Shown: in pieces, positions 17,583 to 26,020 of the stretch | Layout: every line of letters starts with the position of its first letter | Numbering within the stretch: position 1 is the stretch's first letter | From: Hydrogenophaga sp. RAC07 | GTDB lineage: Bacteria > Pseudomonadota > Gammaproteobacteria > Burkholderiales > Burkholderiaceae_C | Direction of reading: 5' to 3' | Length of the DNA stretch: 64,000 bases | Assembly (NCBI RefSeq): GCF_001713375.1 | Contig: NZ_CP016449.1 | Coordinates: 4,135,501-4,199,500 of the forward strand | Made by a program: the position numbers and the translations under genes | Notes under the pieces: model-generated | The model's input: the letters and a program-made list of their open reading frames with translations, nothing else | What the model was told of the DNA's origin: nothing | Database searches by the model: none

Positions 17583-18017
17583 TCAATGCGTGGCTTGCGG
17601 GCGGTGCAAGCTGCGCTCGGCCAGCTCGTACAGCGCCATGCCCACGACCATGGCCGCCACGAACACCGCGGCCTTCACCTCACCCGAGGCCATGGACACG
17701 ATGCCCGGGCCCGGGCAGAAACCCGCCAGGCCCCAGCCGGCGCCAAAGGTCAGGCCGCCGAGCACCAGGCGCTTGTCGATCTGGGTGGATTTGGGCAAGT
17801 GCAAGGCGCCCCCCAGGAAGTTGGTGGTGCGCTTGCGGGCCAGGGCAAAGGCGAAGAAGCCCACGGCGATGGCGCCGCCCATGACGAAGGCCAGCGACGG
17901 GTCCCAGGTGCCGAACAGGTCCAGGAAGCCCAGCACCTTGGCCGGGTCGGTCATGCCGGAGAGCAACAGGCCCAGGCCAAAGAGCAGGCCGACGAAAAAT
18001 TCGGTGATGCGGTGCAT
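17583..18017 (-). CDS. YeeE/YedE-family sulfur-compound transporter, half B
   Basis: 144 aa with about four hydrophobic helices. Its motif GWGLAGFCPGPGIV carries the conserved Cys that in YeeE proteins lines the thiosulfate path. Together with the preceding half gene it makes the split (PmpA/PmpB-like) form of a YeeE/YedE permease. It lies 11 bp after half A and 10 bp before sulP, in an operon headed by a persulfide-sensing repressor gene. The transported species (thiosulfate, sulfite or persulfide) is inferred. Confidence 0.85.
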   Translation of the reverse strand: MHRITEFFVGLLFGLGLLLSGMTDPAKVLGFLDLFGTWDPSLAFVMGGAIAVGFFAFALARKRTTNFLGGALHLPKSTQIDKRLVLGGLTFGAGWGLAGFCPGPGIVSMASGEVKAAVFVAAMVVGMALYELAERSLHRPQATH

Positions 18018-18028
18018 GTGGATGCTCC

Positions 18029-18466
18029 TCAAAGAACGTGGCGAACCACGAAGACCATGGCAAAGCCCGCGCCCATGAAGGCCAACGTGGCCACCAGGGA
18101 GCGCGGCGACAGGCGCGAGAGGCCACACACGCCGTGGCCACTGGTGCAGCCAGAGCCGTAGCGCGTGCCCAGCCCGACCAGCAAACCGGCGGCCACGATG
18201 GTGGCAAAGCCCGCGTCGATGGTGGGCGCCTTGACGAAGCCGGCCGGTGCGAGCAGGCCATAAACTAGCGGCGCGGCCAGCATGCCCAGCAGGAAGGCGA
18301 TGCGCCAACCGGCGTCGCCCGACTTCGGCGCGAGCAGGCCGCCCAGGATGCCGCTGATGCCCAGCACCCGGCCGTTGACCAGGATGAAGAACGCCGAGGC
18401 CACGCCCAGCAGAATGCCGCCGGACAACGAAGCCCAGGGGGTGAAGTGGGTCCAGTCGATGGTCAT
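18029..18466 (-). CDS. YeeE/YedE-family sulfur-compound transporter, half A
   Basis: 145 aa membrane protein. It carries the hallmark GSGCTSGHGVCGLSRLS with two cysteines, the counterpart of the conserved Cys helices of full-length YeeE. Its ATG overlaps the stop of the ArsR-type regulator (ATGA). It is the partner of the next gene; split YeeE halves are typical of BigR-regulated sulfide-detoxification loci in proteobacteria. Confidence 0.87.
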   Translation of the reverse strand: MTIDWTHFTPWASLSGGILLGVASAFFILVNGRVLGISGILGGLLAPKSGDAGWRIAFLLGMLAAPLVYGLLAPAGFVKAPTIDAGFATIVAAGLLVGLGTRYGSGCTSGHGVCGLSRLSPRSLVATLAFMGAGFAMVFVVRHVL

Positions 18467-18813
18467 GATTTTTTCCTTGGTGTGCCGCAAAACTGGGCGT
18501 ACAGAACCTGCATCACGGCCAGCGCGCGCGGGCTGTCGAGCAGGTAATAGATGTTCTTGCCGTCGCGGCGCGTGCTCACCAGCGCTTCTTCGCGCAGCAC
18601 GGTCAGCTGTTGCGACAGCGTGGGCTGCACGATGCCGAGCAGCTCCTCCAGCTCGCCCACGCGGTGTTCGCCCTGCGAGAGCTGGCACAGGATGAGCAGG
18701 CGGTCCGGGTTGGACAGGACTTTCATGAGCCGACAGGCATCGGCCGCAGCGGCCTGCATGTCTTCAAGGTCGAGGGTTGCGTTTTTCATCGCGGGGTTTC
18801 TCCAGTTCGTCAA
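18463..18813 (-). CDS. ArsR-family persulfide-responsive repressor (BigR/SqrR type)
   Basis: 116 aa winged-helix protein (recognition region VQPTLSQQLTVLREEALV). With this start the two widely spaced cysteines are C43 (LLILCQL) and C109 (AQFCGT), almost the positions of the redox pair in BigR (C42/C108) and SqrR (C41/C107). In those repressors the pair forms a tetrasulfide bridge with sulfane sulfur and releases DNA. An extra cysteine, C27, is present. It is translationally coupled to the YeeE pair, and an 11-bp inverted repeat lies upstream. An ATG at 18789 is an alternative start. Confidence 0.82.
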   Translation of the reverse strand: MTNWRNPAMKNATLDLEDMQAAAADACRLMKVLSNPDRLLILCQLSQGEHRVGELEELLGIVQPTLSQQLTVLREEALVSTRRDGKNIYYLLDSPRALAVMQVLYAQFCGTPRKKS

Positions 18814-18824
18814 TGCCGCACAGT

Positions 18825-18860
18825 CTATTGAATAACAATCTATCTGTCAATAGATTGTTA
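18825..18860. promoter_or_regulatory. Operator-like inverted repeats upstream of the BigR-like operon
   Basis: A perfect 11-bp inverted repeat (TAACAATCTAT at 18833-18843 and ATAGATTGTTA at 18850-18860, 6-bp spacer) is interleaved with a second inverted pair CTATTGA (18825-18831) / TCAATAG (18847-18853). The block is strongly AT-rich against its surroundings and starts 11 bp before the regulator's start codon, as expected for an autoregulatory ArsR-type operator. Confidence 0.72.
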
Positions 18861-18913
18861 GACCTTTGCGGGGAACCGGTCGATGACCGCCAGGCCGCCC
18901 CCGACGGGCGCCT

Positions 18914-19822
18914 TCAGTGCGCGGCGGTGCCGGCGCTCTCGGTGGGCGGGTGCCGCATGCGCTTGATGTCGCGCTGCGGCGGCGCGCCGAACAGGCGGCT
19001 GTAGTCGCGGCTGAACTGCGATGCGCTCTCGTAACCCACGCGCGCCGCCGTGCTGCCCGCGTCCAGCGCCTGGTGGAGCATGAGGTGGCGCGCCTGCTGC
19101 AGCCGCAGATGTTTCTGGTATTGCAGCGGACTCATGCCGGTGAAGTGGCGAAAGTGCAACCGGAAGGTGGACGGGCTCATGTGCACACGCGCGGCGAGTT
19201 CGTCCATCAGCACGTCGTGCACGTAGTTCTGCGTGAGCCAGGCCATGGCCTGGGCGATCTGGTGGCTGGGCGAACCCGCCGACACCAGCTGGCGCAGGTA
19301 GGGCCCGTGCGGACCGGACAGCAGCCGCACCATGATCTCCTGCTGGATCAGCGGCGCCAGGCTCGCCACCAGCGCGGGCTCGTCCAGCAGCCGCACGAGG
19401 CGGATGGCGGCGTCGAGCAAAGACGCGTCCAGTGTGGTCAGCGATATGGCGCGCGGCGCTTCTTCGCGCGGCACGGGCGGCAGCTCCATCTCCGCCGCCT
19501 GCTGCATCAGGGCGCGCGCGTCCAGCGCGAGGAACAGGCACATGAACGGCCGTGCCGCGTCGGCCCGCGTGACGTGCGCCACCACGGGCAGGTCGGCGGT
19601 GATCAACAACGACTGGCCCATGCCGTAGTCCAGCACCTGTTCGCCCACGGTGACCTGTTTGCCGCCCTGCGCCACCACGGCCAGGCCCAGGCCGTAGATG
19701 CAGGGCATGGGATCGGTCTTGCCGCTGCGCCGGTGCAGCGAGAGCTGCGGGATGGCGGTGCTGTGGTCGCCATCGATTCGGGCAATCCGGCCGATGTCGT
19801 GGGCGAGGCGTTCAATGGACAT
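18914..19822 (-). CDS. AraC-family transcriptional regulator
   Basis: 302 aa. The N-terminal AraC_N-type cupin-like domain (about 20-165) is of the kind associated with aromatic or aldehyde catabolism regulators. The C-terminal double helix-turn-helix covers about 195-290 (MDELAARVHMSPSTFRLHFRHFTGMSPLQYQ; then ARVGYESASQFSRDYSRLFG). The start at 19822 is preferred. It is divergent from the molybdenum hydroxylase genes and is the obvious candidate for their control; the inducer is unknown. Confidence 0.87.
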   Translation of the reverse strand: MSIERLAHDIGRIARIDGDHSTAIPQLSLHRRSGKTDPMPCIYGLGLAVVAQGGKQVTVGEQVLDYGMGQSLLITADLPVVAHVTRADAARPFMCLFLALDARALMQQAAEMELPPVPREEAPRAISLTTLDASLLDAAIRLVRLLDEPALVASLAPLIQQEIMVRLLSGPHGPYLRQLVSAGSPSHQIAQAMAWLTQNYVHDVLMDELAARVHMSPSTFRLHFRHFTGMSPLQYQKHLRLQQARHLMLHQALDAGSTAARVGYESASQFSRDYSRLFGAPPQRDIKRMRHPPTESAGTAAH

Positions 19823-19989
19823 GCCCGACTGTAAAGCCGGTGAATTCGGGCTCAACCCCTCAATTCGGAAAAACATCGGAAAAGGCAAAACAAGCGTCAA
19901 AAACGGCAAACGCTTTCGACGCCTGGCCCCGACACTTCCCGTCACCGATCCCTTGCAGATCCCCGCCCACCCCACGGAGAACCGATCCC

Positions 19990-20463
19990 ATGAACACCCT
20001 CAACGTCAACGGCAAAAACCACACGGTCGACGTCGACCCCGGCACCCCCATCCTCTGGGCCCTGCGCGACACGCTGGGCATGACGGGCACCAAGTTCGGC
20101 TGTGGTGCGGCACTGTGTGGCGCCTGCACCGTGCATCTGGACGGCCAGGCCATCCGCTCCTGCATCACACCGATTGCAGCGGCCGAAGGCAAGAAGATCA
20201 CCACCATCGAAGCGGCCACCAACGGCAGCGACCGCGTGGGCGCGGCCGTGCACAAGGCCTGGGTGCTGCACGACGTGGCGCAGTGCGGCTACTGCCAGAG
20301 CGGTCAGATCATGAGCGCCACGGCCTTCCTCAAATCCCTGCCCAAGGGCAAACAACCCACCCCTGCCGAGATCGACTCGGCCATGGCCGGCAACGTGTGC
20401 CGCTGCGGCACCTACGCCCGCATCCGCGCCGCCGTGACCGACGCCGCCAAAGCCATCGCCTGA
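19990..20463 (+). CDS. (2Fe-2S)-binding small subunit of a molybdenum hydroxylase (IorA-like)
   Basis: 157 aa. A plant-type ferredoxin domain (TKFGCGAALCGACTVHL plus the earlier fold) is followed by the [2Fe-2S]-binding helical domain (AQCGYCQSGQIM ... GNVCRCGTY). Both clusters are present, as in IorA and other xanthine oxidase-family small subunits. It relays electrons from the molybdenum subunit encoded 11 bp downstream. No FAD subunit gene is nearby, so the electron acceptor is probably outside this cluster. Confidence 0.92.
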   Translation: MNTLNVNGKNHTVDVDPGTPILWALRDTLGMTGTKFGCGAALCGACTVHLDGQAIRSCITPIAAAEGKKITTIEAATNGSDRVGAAVHKAWVLHDVAQCGYCQSGQIMSATAFLKSLPKGKQPTPAEIDSAMAGNVCRCGTYARIRAAVTDAAKAIA

Positions 20464-20474
20464 AGGAACCCACC

Positions 20475-22712
20475 ATGCTGAACCACATCGATCCCGCCGA
20501 ACTGCCGCGCGCCCTGCAACACATGCTCGACCGCGAGCAGGCCCGCGAACCCGCCACCCTGCCACGCCGCAGCTTCCTGAAAGTGGTGGGCGCCGGCGGC
20601 TTTGCGCTCGGCACCTTCCCGCACCTGGCGTCCGCACAAACCGCCCCGGCGGCCGCCGGCCTCAAGCCCACGGAACAACCGCTGGCCTTCGTGCAGATCG
20701 CGCCCGACGGCTGGGTCACGGTCACCATCAACCGGCTCGAGTTCGGCCAGGGCGTGCAGACCGGCCTGCCCATGATCCTGGCCGAGGAGCTGGACGCCGA
20801 CTGGTCCAAGGTGCGCAGCCAGCACGGCAACGCCGACGCGGCCTACCTGGACCCGCTGTACGGCATCCACCTCACCGGCGGCTCCACCGCCATCAAGCAC
20901 AGCTACACGCAGTACCGCGAACTCGGCGCACGCGCCCGCGCCATGCTGCTGTCGGCGGCGGCCGCGCGCTGGAACGTGGACGTGTCCACTCTGCGCACGC
21001 AAGCCGGCACCGTGATCGGCCCCGGCGGGCGCAAGGCCGGCTACGGCGAACTCGCCCAGGCCGCCATGGCGTTGCCCGTGCCCGAGAAGGTCGTGCTCAA
21101 GGACCCGAAAGATTTCCGCATCATCGGCAAGCCCACCTCGCGCTTGGACGCGCGCGCCAAGAGCAGCGGGCAGCAGGACTTCGGCATCGACGTGCGCCGC
21201 CCCGGCCAGCTCACCGCGCTGGTGGCGCACCCGCCGGTGTTTGGCTCGAAAGTGAAGACCCTGGACGACAGCGCGGCGCGCGCCGTCAAGGGCGTGAAGG
21301 CGGTGCTGCGTGTGCCGCTGGACCGCGGCGCCGAGGGCGTGGTGGTGATCGCCGACGGCTACTGGCCCGCCAAACAAGGGCGCGACGCGCTCCAGCTGAC
21401 CTGGGACGACTCGGCGGTGGAGAAGGTCGACAGCGCGCGGCAGCGGGTGCAGTACCGCGAGCTGGCCAAACAATCCGGCCCGCGCGCGTTCGACGCCGAC
21501 ATGGCGCCGCTGGCCAACGCGCCGCGCACGATCGAGGCCGAGTTCGTCTTCCCCTACCTGGCGCACGCTCCCATGGAGCCATTGAACTGCACGGTGCAGC
21601 TGTCTGAGGGCCGCGCCGAGCTGTGGGTGGGCACCCAGTTCCCGGGCGTGGATTCGGCGGCGGCGGCTCGCGTGCTGGGGCTCAAGCCCGAGCAGGTCAA
21701 GATGAATGTGCAGATGGCCGGTGGCGGCTTCGGCCGGCGCGGCCTGCCCAGCAGCGACTATGTGGTGGAAGCCTGCGAGATCGCCAAGGCCGCGCGCGCG
21801 GCCGGCATCAACGCCCCAGTGCGCATGGTCTGGAGCCGCGAGGACGACATCAAGGGCGGCTACTACCGTCCCATGCACCTGCACACCGCACGCATCGGCT
21901 TCGACGAGCGTGGCAACGTGCTGGCCTGGGACCACGTGCTGGTCGGCCAGTCCATCGTCTCGGGCACCTTCTTTGAAGGCGGCATGGTGAAGAACGGCAT
22001 CGACGCCACCGCGGTGGAAGGCATGCGCGAACCCTACGGCCTGCCCATGCGCCTCACCGTGCACCACCCCAAGGTCAACGTGCCGGTGCTGTGGTGGCGC
22101 AGCGTGGGCTCCACCCACACCGCCTTCGTCATGGAGACGCTGCTCGACGACATCGCGCGCGCCACGAAACAGGACCCGGTGGCCTACCGCATGCGCCTGT
22201 TTGGCGACAAGCACCCGCGCCACCGCGCCGCGCTGCAGCTCGCCGTGGACCAGAGCGGCTACGGCAAGAAACAGCTGCCCGCCGGGCGCGCCTGGGGCGT
22301 GGCGGTGCACGAGTCGTTCAGCTCGGTCGTGGCCTACGTGGTCGAGGCCTCGGTGAAAGACGGCAGCCCGGTGCTGCACCGCGCCACCGCCGGCGTGCAC
22401 TGCAACCTGGCCGTGAACCCGAAGAGCGTGGAAACGCAGGTGCAGGGCGCGGCCGTCATGGGCCTGTCGATGTGCCTGCCCGGCTCGGCCATCACGCTCA
22501 AAGACGGCGTGGTCGAGCAGAGCAACTTCGGCGACTTCACCGTGGCGCGCATCACCGACATGCCCGAAATCAACGTGCACGTCGTGCCCAGCGCCGATCC
22601 GCCCACCGGCATCGGTGAACCCGGTCTGCCACCGCTGGCGCCCGCGTTTGCCAACGCCATCGCGCAGCTCACCGGCAAGCCGATGCGCGAGCTGCCGTTC
22701 AAGCTGGCCTGA
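20475..22712 (+). CDS. Molybdopterin-dependent oxidoreductase large subunit (isoquinoline 1-oxidoreductase/aldehyde dehydrogenase type)
   Basis: 745 aa. A twin-arginine signal (PRRSFLKVVGAGGFALG at about 31-48) shows export folded with cofactor to the periplasm. Cofactor motifs: GGGFGRRG in the Mo-pterin region and the C-terminal GIGEPGLPP with the catalytic Glu of the xanthine oxidase family. The length and order match IorB. The enzyme hydroxylates N-heterocycles or oxidises aldehydes; sequence alone does not give the substrate. It is co-transcribed with the small subunit and the XdhC-type factor. Confidence 0.9.
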   Translation: MLNHIDPAELPRALQHMLDREQAREPATLPRRSFLKVVGAGGFALGTFPHLASAQTAPAAAGLKPTEQPLAFVQIAPDGWVTVTINRLEFGQGVQTGLPMILAEELDADWSKVRSQHGNADAAYLDPLYGIHLTGGSTAIKHSYTQYRELGARARAMLLSAAAARWNVDVSTLRTQAGTVIGPGGRKAGYGELAQAAMALPVPEKVVLKDPKDFRIIGKPTSRLDARAKSSGQQDFGIDVRRPGQLTALVAHPPVFGSKVKTLDDSAARAVKGVKAVLRVPLDRGAEGVVVIADGYWPAKQGRDALQLTWDDSAVEKVDSARQRVQYRELAKQSGPRAFDADMAPLANAPRTIEAEFVFPYLAHAPMEPLNCTVQLSEGRAELWVGTQFPGVDSAAAARVLGLKPEQVKMNVQMAGGGFGRRGLPSSDYVVEACEIAKAARAAGINAPVRMVWSREDDIKGGYYRPMHLHTARIGFDERGNVLAWDHVLVGQSIVSGTFFEGGMVKNGIDATAVEGMREPYGLPMRLTVHHPKVNVPVLWWRSVGSTHTAFVMETLLDDIARATKQDPVAYRMRLFGDKHPRHRAALQLAVDQSGYGKKQLPAGRAWGVAVHESFSSVVAYVVEASVKDGSPVLHRATAGVHCNLAVNPKSVETQVQGAAVMGLSMCLPGSAITLKDGVVEQSNFGDFTVARITDMPEINVHVVPSADPPTGIGEPGLPPLAPAFANAIAQLTGKPMRELPFKLA

Positions 22713-22721
22713 GGCCGCGCC

Positions 22722-23768
22722 GTGGAAGACCTCGACACCCGCGTGCTGCGCACTGCGGTGGGCTGGCACACCGCCGGCCTGCCGGTGGTGCTGGTGACGG
22801 TGGCGCGCACCTGGGGCTCGTCGCCCCGACCGCCGGGCTCGCTCATGGCCATCAACGGCCGGGGTGAGACGGTGGGCTCGGTCTCGGGCGGCTGCATCGA
22901 AGACGACCTGATCCACCGCATCCGCGAAGGCGGTGTGCAGGCGGCCTGCGCCACCGACACGCCGGCTGTGCTGCGCTTCGGCATCTCGGCGGACGAGGCA
23001 CACCGCTTCGGCCTGCCGTGTGGCGGCACGGTGGAGCTGGTGCTGGAGCCCGTGTCGGCGCGCAGCCGCCTGGACGAATTGCTGAAAGCCTGCCTGGCGC
23101 GACGCAGCACCGAGCGCGTGCTGAACCTGACCACGGGCGAGGTGACGTTGAGCGAAGGCAGTCGCGACGGCCTGCCGCGTCTCGACGAGCAGCACCTCAC
23201 CACCCACCTCGGGCCGCAGGCGCGGCTGATCGTCATCGGCGCGGGCGACCTCTCGCGTTTTCTGTGCCAGATGGCGCTGGGCCTGGGCTTCGAGGTCATC
23301 GTGTGCGACCCGCGCGAAGAGAGCCGCGCCAGCTGGCAGCTCGACGGCGTGGTGCTCAGCCACGAAATGCCGGACGACCTGATCCTGCGCCTGAAGCCCG
23401 ATGCACGCACCGCCGTGGTGGCCGTGACGCACGACCCCAAGCTCGACGACCTGGCGCTGATCGACGCACTGCAGTCCGACGCCTTCTACGTGGGCGCCAT
23501 CGGCTCGCGGCGCCACAGCGAACTGCGCAAGACGCGGCTGCACGAACACTTCGACTTGTCGCACGACACGCTGAATGCGCTGCACGGACCGGCCGGCCTC
23601 TACATCGGCAGCAAGACCCCGGCCGAGATCGCGCTCTCGATCATGGCGGAGGTGGTGGCGGCAAAGAACGGCGTGGGCGCGGCCACCGTGGTGCCCGTGG
23701 CGGCGGGCAAGGCCCGGGTCGATCAGCCGGGGCGCGAAGCGTTCACGGCACCGGTCTGCGCAGTCTGA
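22722..23768 (+). CDS. XdhC-family molybdenum cofactor insertion/maturation protein
   Basis: 348 aa, GTG start. The N-terminal XdhC/CoxI domain (SSPRPPGSLMAI, then VSGGCIEDDL with its conserved Cys) precedes a C-terminal Rossmann domain (RLIVIGAGDLSRFL; YVGAIGSRRH). XdhC proteins bind Mo cofactor, aid its sulfuration and deliver it to xanthine oxidase-family enzymes. Its position 9 bp after the large subunit fits a dedicated chaperone. It converges with the exonuclease III gene, with 3 bp between stops. Confidence 0.9.
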   Translation: MEDLDTRVLRTAVGWHTAGLPVVLVTVARTWGSSPRPPGSLMAINGRGETVGSVSGGCIEDDLIHRIREGGVQAACATDTPAVLRFGISADEAHRFGLPCGGTVELVLEPVSARSRLDELLKACLARRSTERVLNLTTGEVTLSEGSRDGLPRLDEQHLTTHLGPQARLIVIGAGDLSRFLCQMALGLGFEVIVCDPREESRASWQLDGVVLSHEMPDDLILRLKPDARTAVVAVTHDPKLDDLALIDALQSDAFYVGAIGSRRHSELRKTRLHEHFDLSHDTLNALHGPAGLYIGSKTPAEIALSIMAEVVAAKNGVGAATVVPVAAGKARVDQPGREAFTAPVCAV

Positions 23769-23771
23769 GGG

Positions 23772-24563
23772 TCACAGGCTCAGGTCGTACCCGATCGTGA
23801 TCGGCGCGTGGTCGCTGAACTTCACGTCCTTGTAGATGTGTTCCGTGCGCGCCAGCGCCGCCAGCGCCGGCGTGGCCAGGTGGTAATCCAGCCGCCAGCC
23901 CACGTTGTTTGCATAGGCCTGGCCGCGGTTGCTCCACCACGTGTAGCAGGCATCGGTGGTGTCGGGCTGCAGACGGCGGTACACGTCGACCAGGCCGCCG
24001 TCGGTGAGCAGCGAGGTCATCCAGGCGCGCTCTTCGGGCAGGAAGCCGCTGTTCTTCTGGTTGCTGCGCCAGTTCTTCAGGTCGGCCTGCTGGTGGGCGA
24101 TGTTCACGTCGCCGCACAGGATGAATTCGCGCTCGCCCTTGAGCGCCATCAGGTGCGGGTGGAAGGCCGCCAGAAAGCGGTATTTGGCCTCCTGGCGTTC
24201 GGGGCCGGATGAACCGCTGGGAAAGTAGGCGCTGATCAGCGAGAGCTTGCGGCTCGGTGTGTCGAAGCGCAGTTCGGTGTAACGACCTTCGGCGTCGAAC
24301 TCCTCGCAACGGAAGCCGGTGACCACGTCGCTGGGCTCGTGCCGGGTGTACACGCCCACGCCCGAGTAGCCCTTTTTCTGCGCAAAGTGGAAGTGGCCGC
24401 GCAGACCGGCGAGGTGCTCGAAACGGCCGGCCACGTCCAGCTCCTGCGCCTTGACCTCCTGCACACAAATACAATCCGGCTGGTGCGCGGTGAGCCAAGT
24501 CTCCAGGCCTTTGGTGGTGGCGGAGCGGATGCCGTTGAGGTTGAGGCTGGTCAGTTTGAACAA
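23772..24563 (-). CDS. xth: Exodeoxyribonuclease III (ExoA/XthA family AP endonuclease)
   Basis: 263 aa. An EEP-fold nuclease for abasic-site repair: LTSLNLNGIRSA, the Mg-binding Glu in VQEVKAQ, YFPSGS, the catalytic Asp/Asn in LCGDVNIAH and the C-terminal SDHAPI. The family start MFKLTSLNLNG requires a TTG at 24563, since no ATG or GTG is suitably placed. The longer frame to 24689 is non-homologous. The start lies only 10 bp from the divergent pyrE ATG. Confidence 0.9.
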   Translation of the reverse strand: MFKLTSLNLNGIRSATTKGLETWLTAHQPDCICVQEVKAQELDVAGRFEHLAGLRGHFHFAQKKGYSGVGVYTRHEPSDVVTGFRCEEFDAEGRYTELRFDTPSRKLSLISAYFPSGSSGPERQEAKYRFLAAFHPHLMALKGEREFILCGDVNIAHQQADLKNWRSNQKNSGFLPEERAWMTSLLTDGGLVDVYRRLQPDTTDACYTWWSNRGQAYANNVGWRLDYHLATPALAALARTEHIYKDVKFSDHAPITIGYDLSL

Positions 24564-24573
24564 GGAAACCCCG

Positions 24574-25290
24574 ATGGTGTTGGATACAGGCGCGGCCCAT
24601 GCGGGCGCCCCGGACGCTGCGCTGGCGCAGGAATTCGTGCAATTTTGTGTGGATGCCGGCGTGCTGCGCTTCGGCGAATTCAAGACCAAGGCGGGGCGAC
24701 TATCGCCCTACTTTTTCAACGCCGGCCTGTTCGACGATGGCGCCAAGCTCGCGCGGCTCGCGCAATTCTATGCAAAGGCCCTGATCGCCAGCGGCGTCGA
24801 GTTCGACATGATCTTCGGCCCGGCCTACAAAGGCATCCCGCTGGGCGCCGCGCTCGCCATCGAGCTCTCGCGCCTGGGCCTGAACGTGCCCTTTGCCTAC
24901 AACCGCAAGGAGGCCAAGGACCACGGCGAGGGCGGCACGCTGGTGGGTGCGCCCTTGCAGGGCCGGGTGCTGATCGTGGACGACGTGATGTCCGCCGGCA
25001 CCGCCGCGCGCGAGTCCATCGCCCTGATCCGCGCTGCCGGCGCCACGCCACACGCGGTGGCGATCGCACTCGATCGCCAGGAGAAGGCCACCGAGACCGG
25101 CCCGGACGGCTCGGTTCGAGACGTGGATCACAGTGCGGTGCAATATGTGCAGCAACAGCTCGGTCTGCAAGTTTGTGCAATTGCCACCTTGGCGGATTTG
25201 CTGCAGTATCTGAACGTTCACACCGGGGGGGAGCTCGATGCGCACCGCCAGCGGGTGCAGGCCTACCGCCTGCGCTACGGTGTGAACTGA
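24574..25290 (+). CDS. pyrE: Orotate phosphoribosyltransferase
   Basis: 238 aa. It makes orotidine 5'-phosphate from orotate and PRPP in pyrimidine synthesis. It shows KTKAGRLSPYFFNAGLF, the YNRKEAKDHGEGG flexible loop and the PRPP signature VLIVDDVMSAGTAARES. The ATG at 24574 is backed by AAGGAA at 24562-24567. It is head-to-head with xth (10 bp), so its promoter must lie inside the xth coding region. The DUF4124 gene follows 10 bp later. Confidence 0.96.
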   Translation: MVLDTGAAHAGAPDAALAQEFVQFCVDAGVLRFGEFKTKAGRLSPYFFNAGLFDDGAKLARLAQFYAKALIASGVEFDMIFGPAYKGIPLGAALAIELSRLGLNVPFAYNRKEAKDHGEGGTLVGAPLQGRVLIVDDVMSAGTAARESIALIRAAGATPHAVAIALDRQEKATETGPDGSVRDVDHSAVQYVQQQLGLQVCAIATLADLLQYLNVHTGGELDAHRQRVQAYRLRYGVN

Positions 25291-25300
25291 CACCCACACC

Positions 25301-25993
25301 ATGAACCCTGCCCGCTCCTTGACCTCTTTTCTGCCGAGCGCCCAGCGGCTGGGCGTTTGCGCGCTGGCGGCCAGCGCGCTCTGGGGGGCAACAGCCGGTG
25401 CACAGACCCAGGGCATCTACACCTGTGTCGACAGCAAAGGCCGGCGCATCACCTCCGACCGCCCGATCGTGGAATGCCTGGACCGCGAGCAGCACAAACT
25501 GGGCAACACCGGCATCGTGCGCCAGGTGGTGCCACCCAGCTACACCGCCGACGAGCGCGCCAAGCTGGAAAACAAACAACGCGCCGAAAACGAGATCAAG
25601 GCCCGCGCCGCCGAAGAGAAACGCCGCGAGCGAGCCCTGCTGATCCGCTACCCCAACCAGGCGGTGCACGACAAGGAGCGCGCCGAAGCCCTGGCGCAGA
25701 TCGACGATGTGATCGCGGCCGTGAACAAGCGTGAAACGGCGCTGGTGCAGCAGCGCAAAGAGGTCGACGCGGAGATGGAGTTCTACCAGTCAGACCCGAG
25801 CAAGGCGCCGTTCTGGCTGCGCCGCAAGCTCGAAGACAGCGAGAAGCAGATGGTGGTGCAGAAGCGTTTTCTGGAAGAACAGGCCCAGGAAAAGCTGCGC
25901 ATCAACCAGCGCTTTGACGAAGAGCTGGGCAAGCTGCGGCAGCTGTGGTCGCCCTCGACGGCGGCGAACAACGCAGCCACGCTCAAGCGTTGA
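25301..25993 (+). CDS. Exported DUF4124 coiled-coil protein
   Basis: 230 aa. The signal peptide spans about residues 1-35 (cleavage near AGAQT). A DUF4124 segment at about 38-75 (GIYTCVDSKGRRITSDRP, then ECLDRE) is followed by a long charged alpha-helical region, likely coiled coil (95-215, rich in Glu, Lys, Arg and Gln). Function unknown; probably periplasmic. It lies 10 bp after pyrE and may be co-transcribed with it. It is convergent with gatB. Confidence 0.8.
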   Translation: MNPARSLTSFLPSAQRLGVCALAASALWGATAGAQTQGIYTCVDSKGRRITSDRPIVECLDREQHKLGNTGIVRQVVPPSYTADERAKLENKQRAENEIKARAAEEKRRERALLIRYPNQAVHDKERAEALAQIDDVIAAVNKRETALVQQRKEVDAEMEFYQSDPSKAPFWLRRKLEDSEKQMVVQKRFLEEQAQEKLRINQRFDEELGKLRQLWSPSTAANNAATLKR

Positions 25994-26020
25994 ACCCCGC
26001 CGCCTCCCGCGGCGACTCCC

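Noticed and set aside
15878-17884. Plus-strand open frame of 668 codons opposite sulP and the YeeE genes
   Set aside because: Gln/His/Arg-rich non-protein-like sequence; the minus strand encodes recognisable SulP with STAS domain. Shadow frame.
20412-23585. Very long minus-strand open frame (over 1000 codons) opposite the molybdenum hydroxylase genes
   Set aside because: His/Arg/Gly/Val-rich composition without any domain; it mirrors the high-GC coding strand, whose products are clearly recognisable. Shadow frame.
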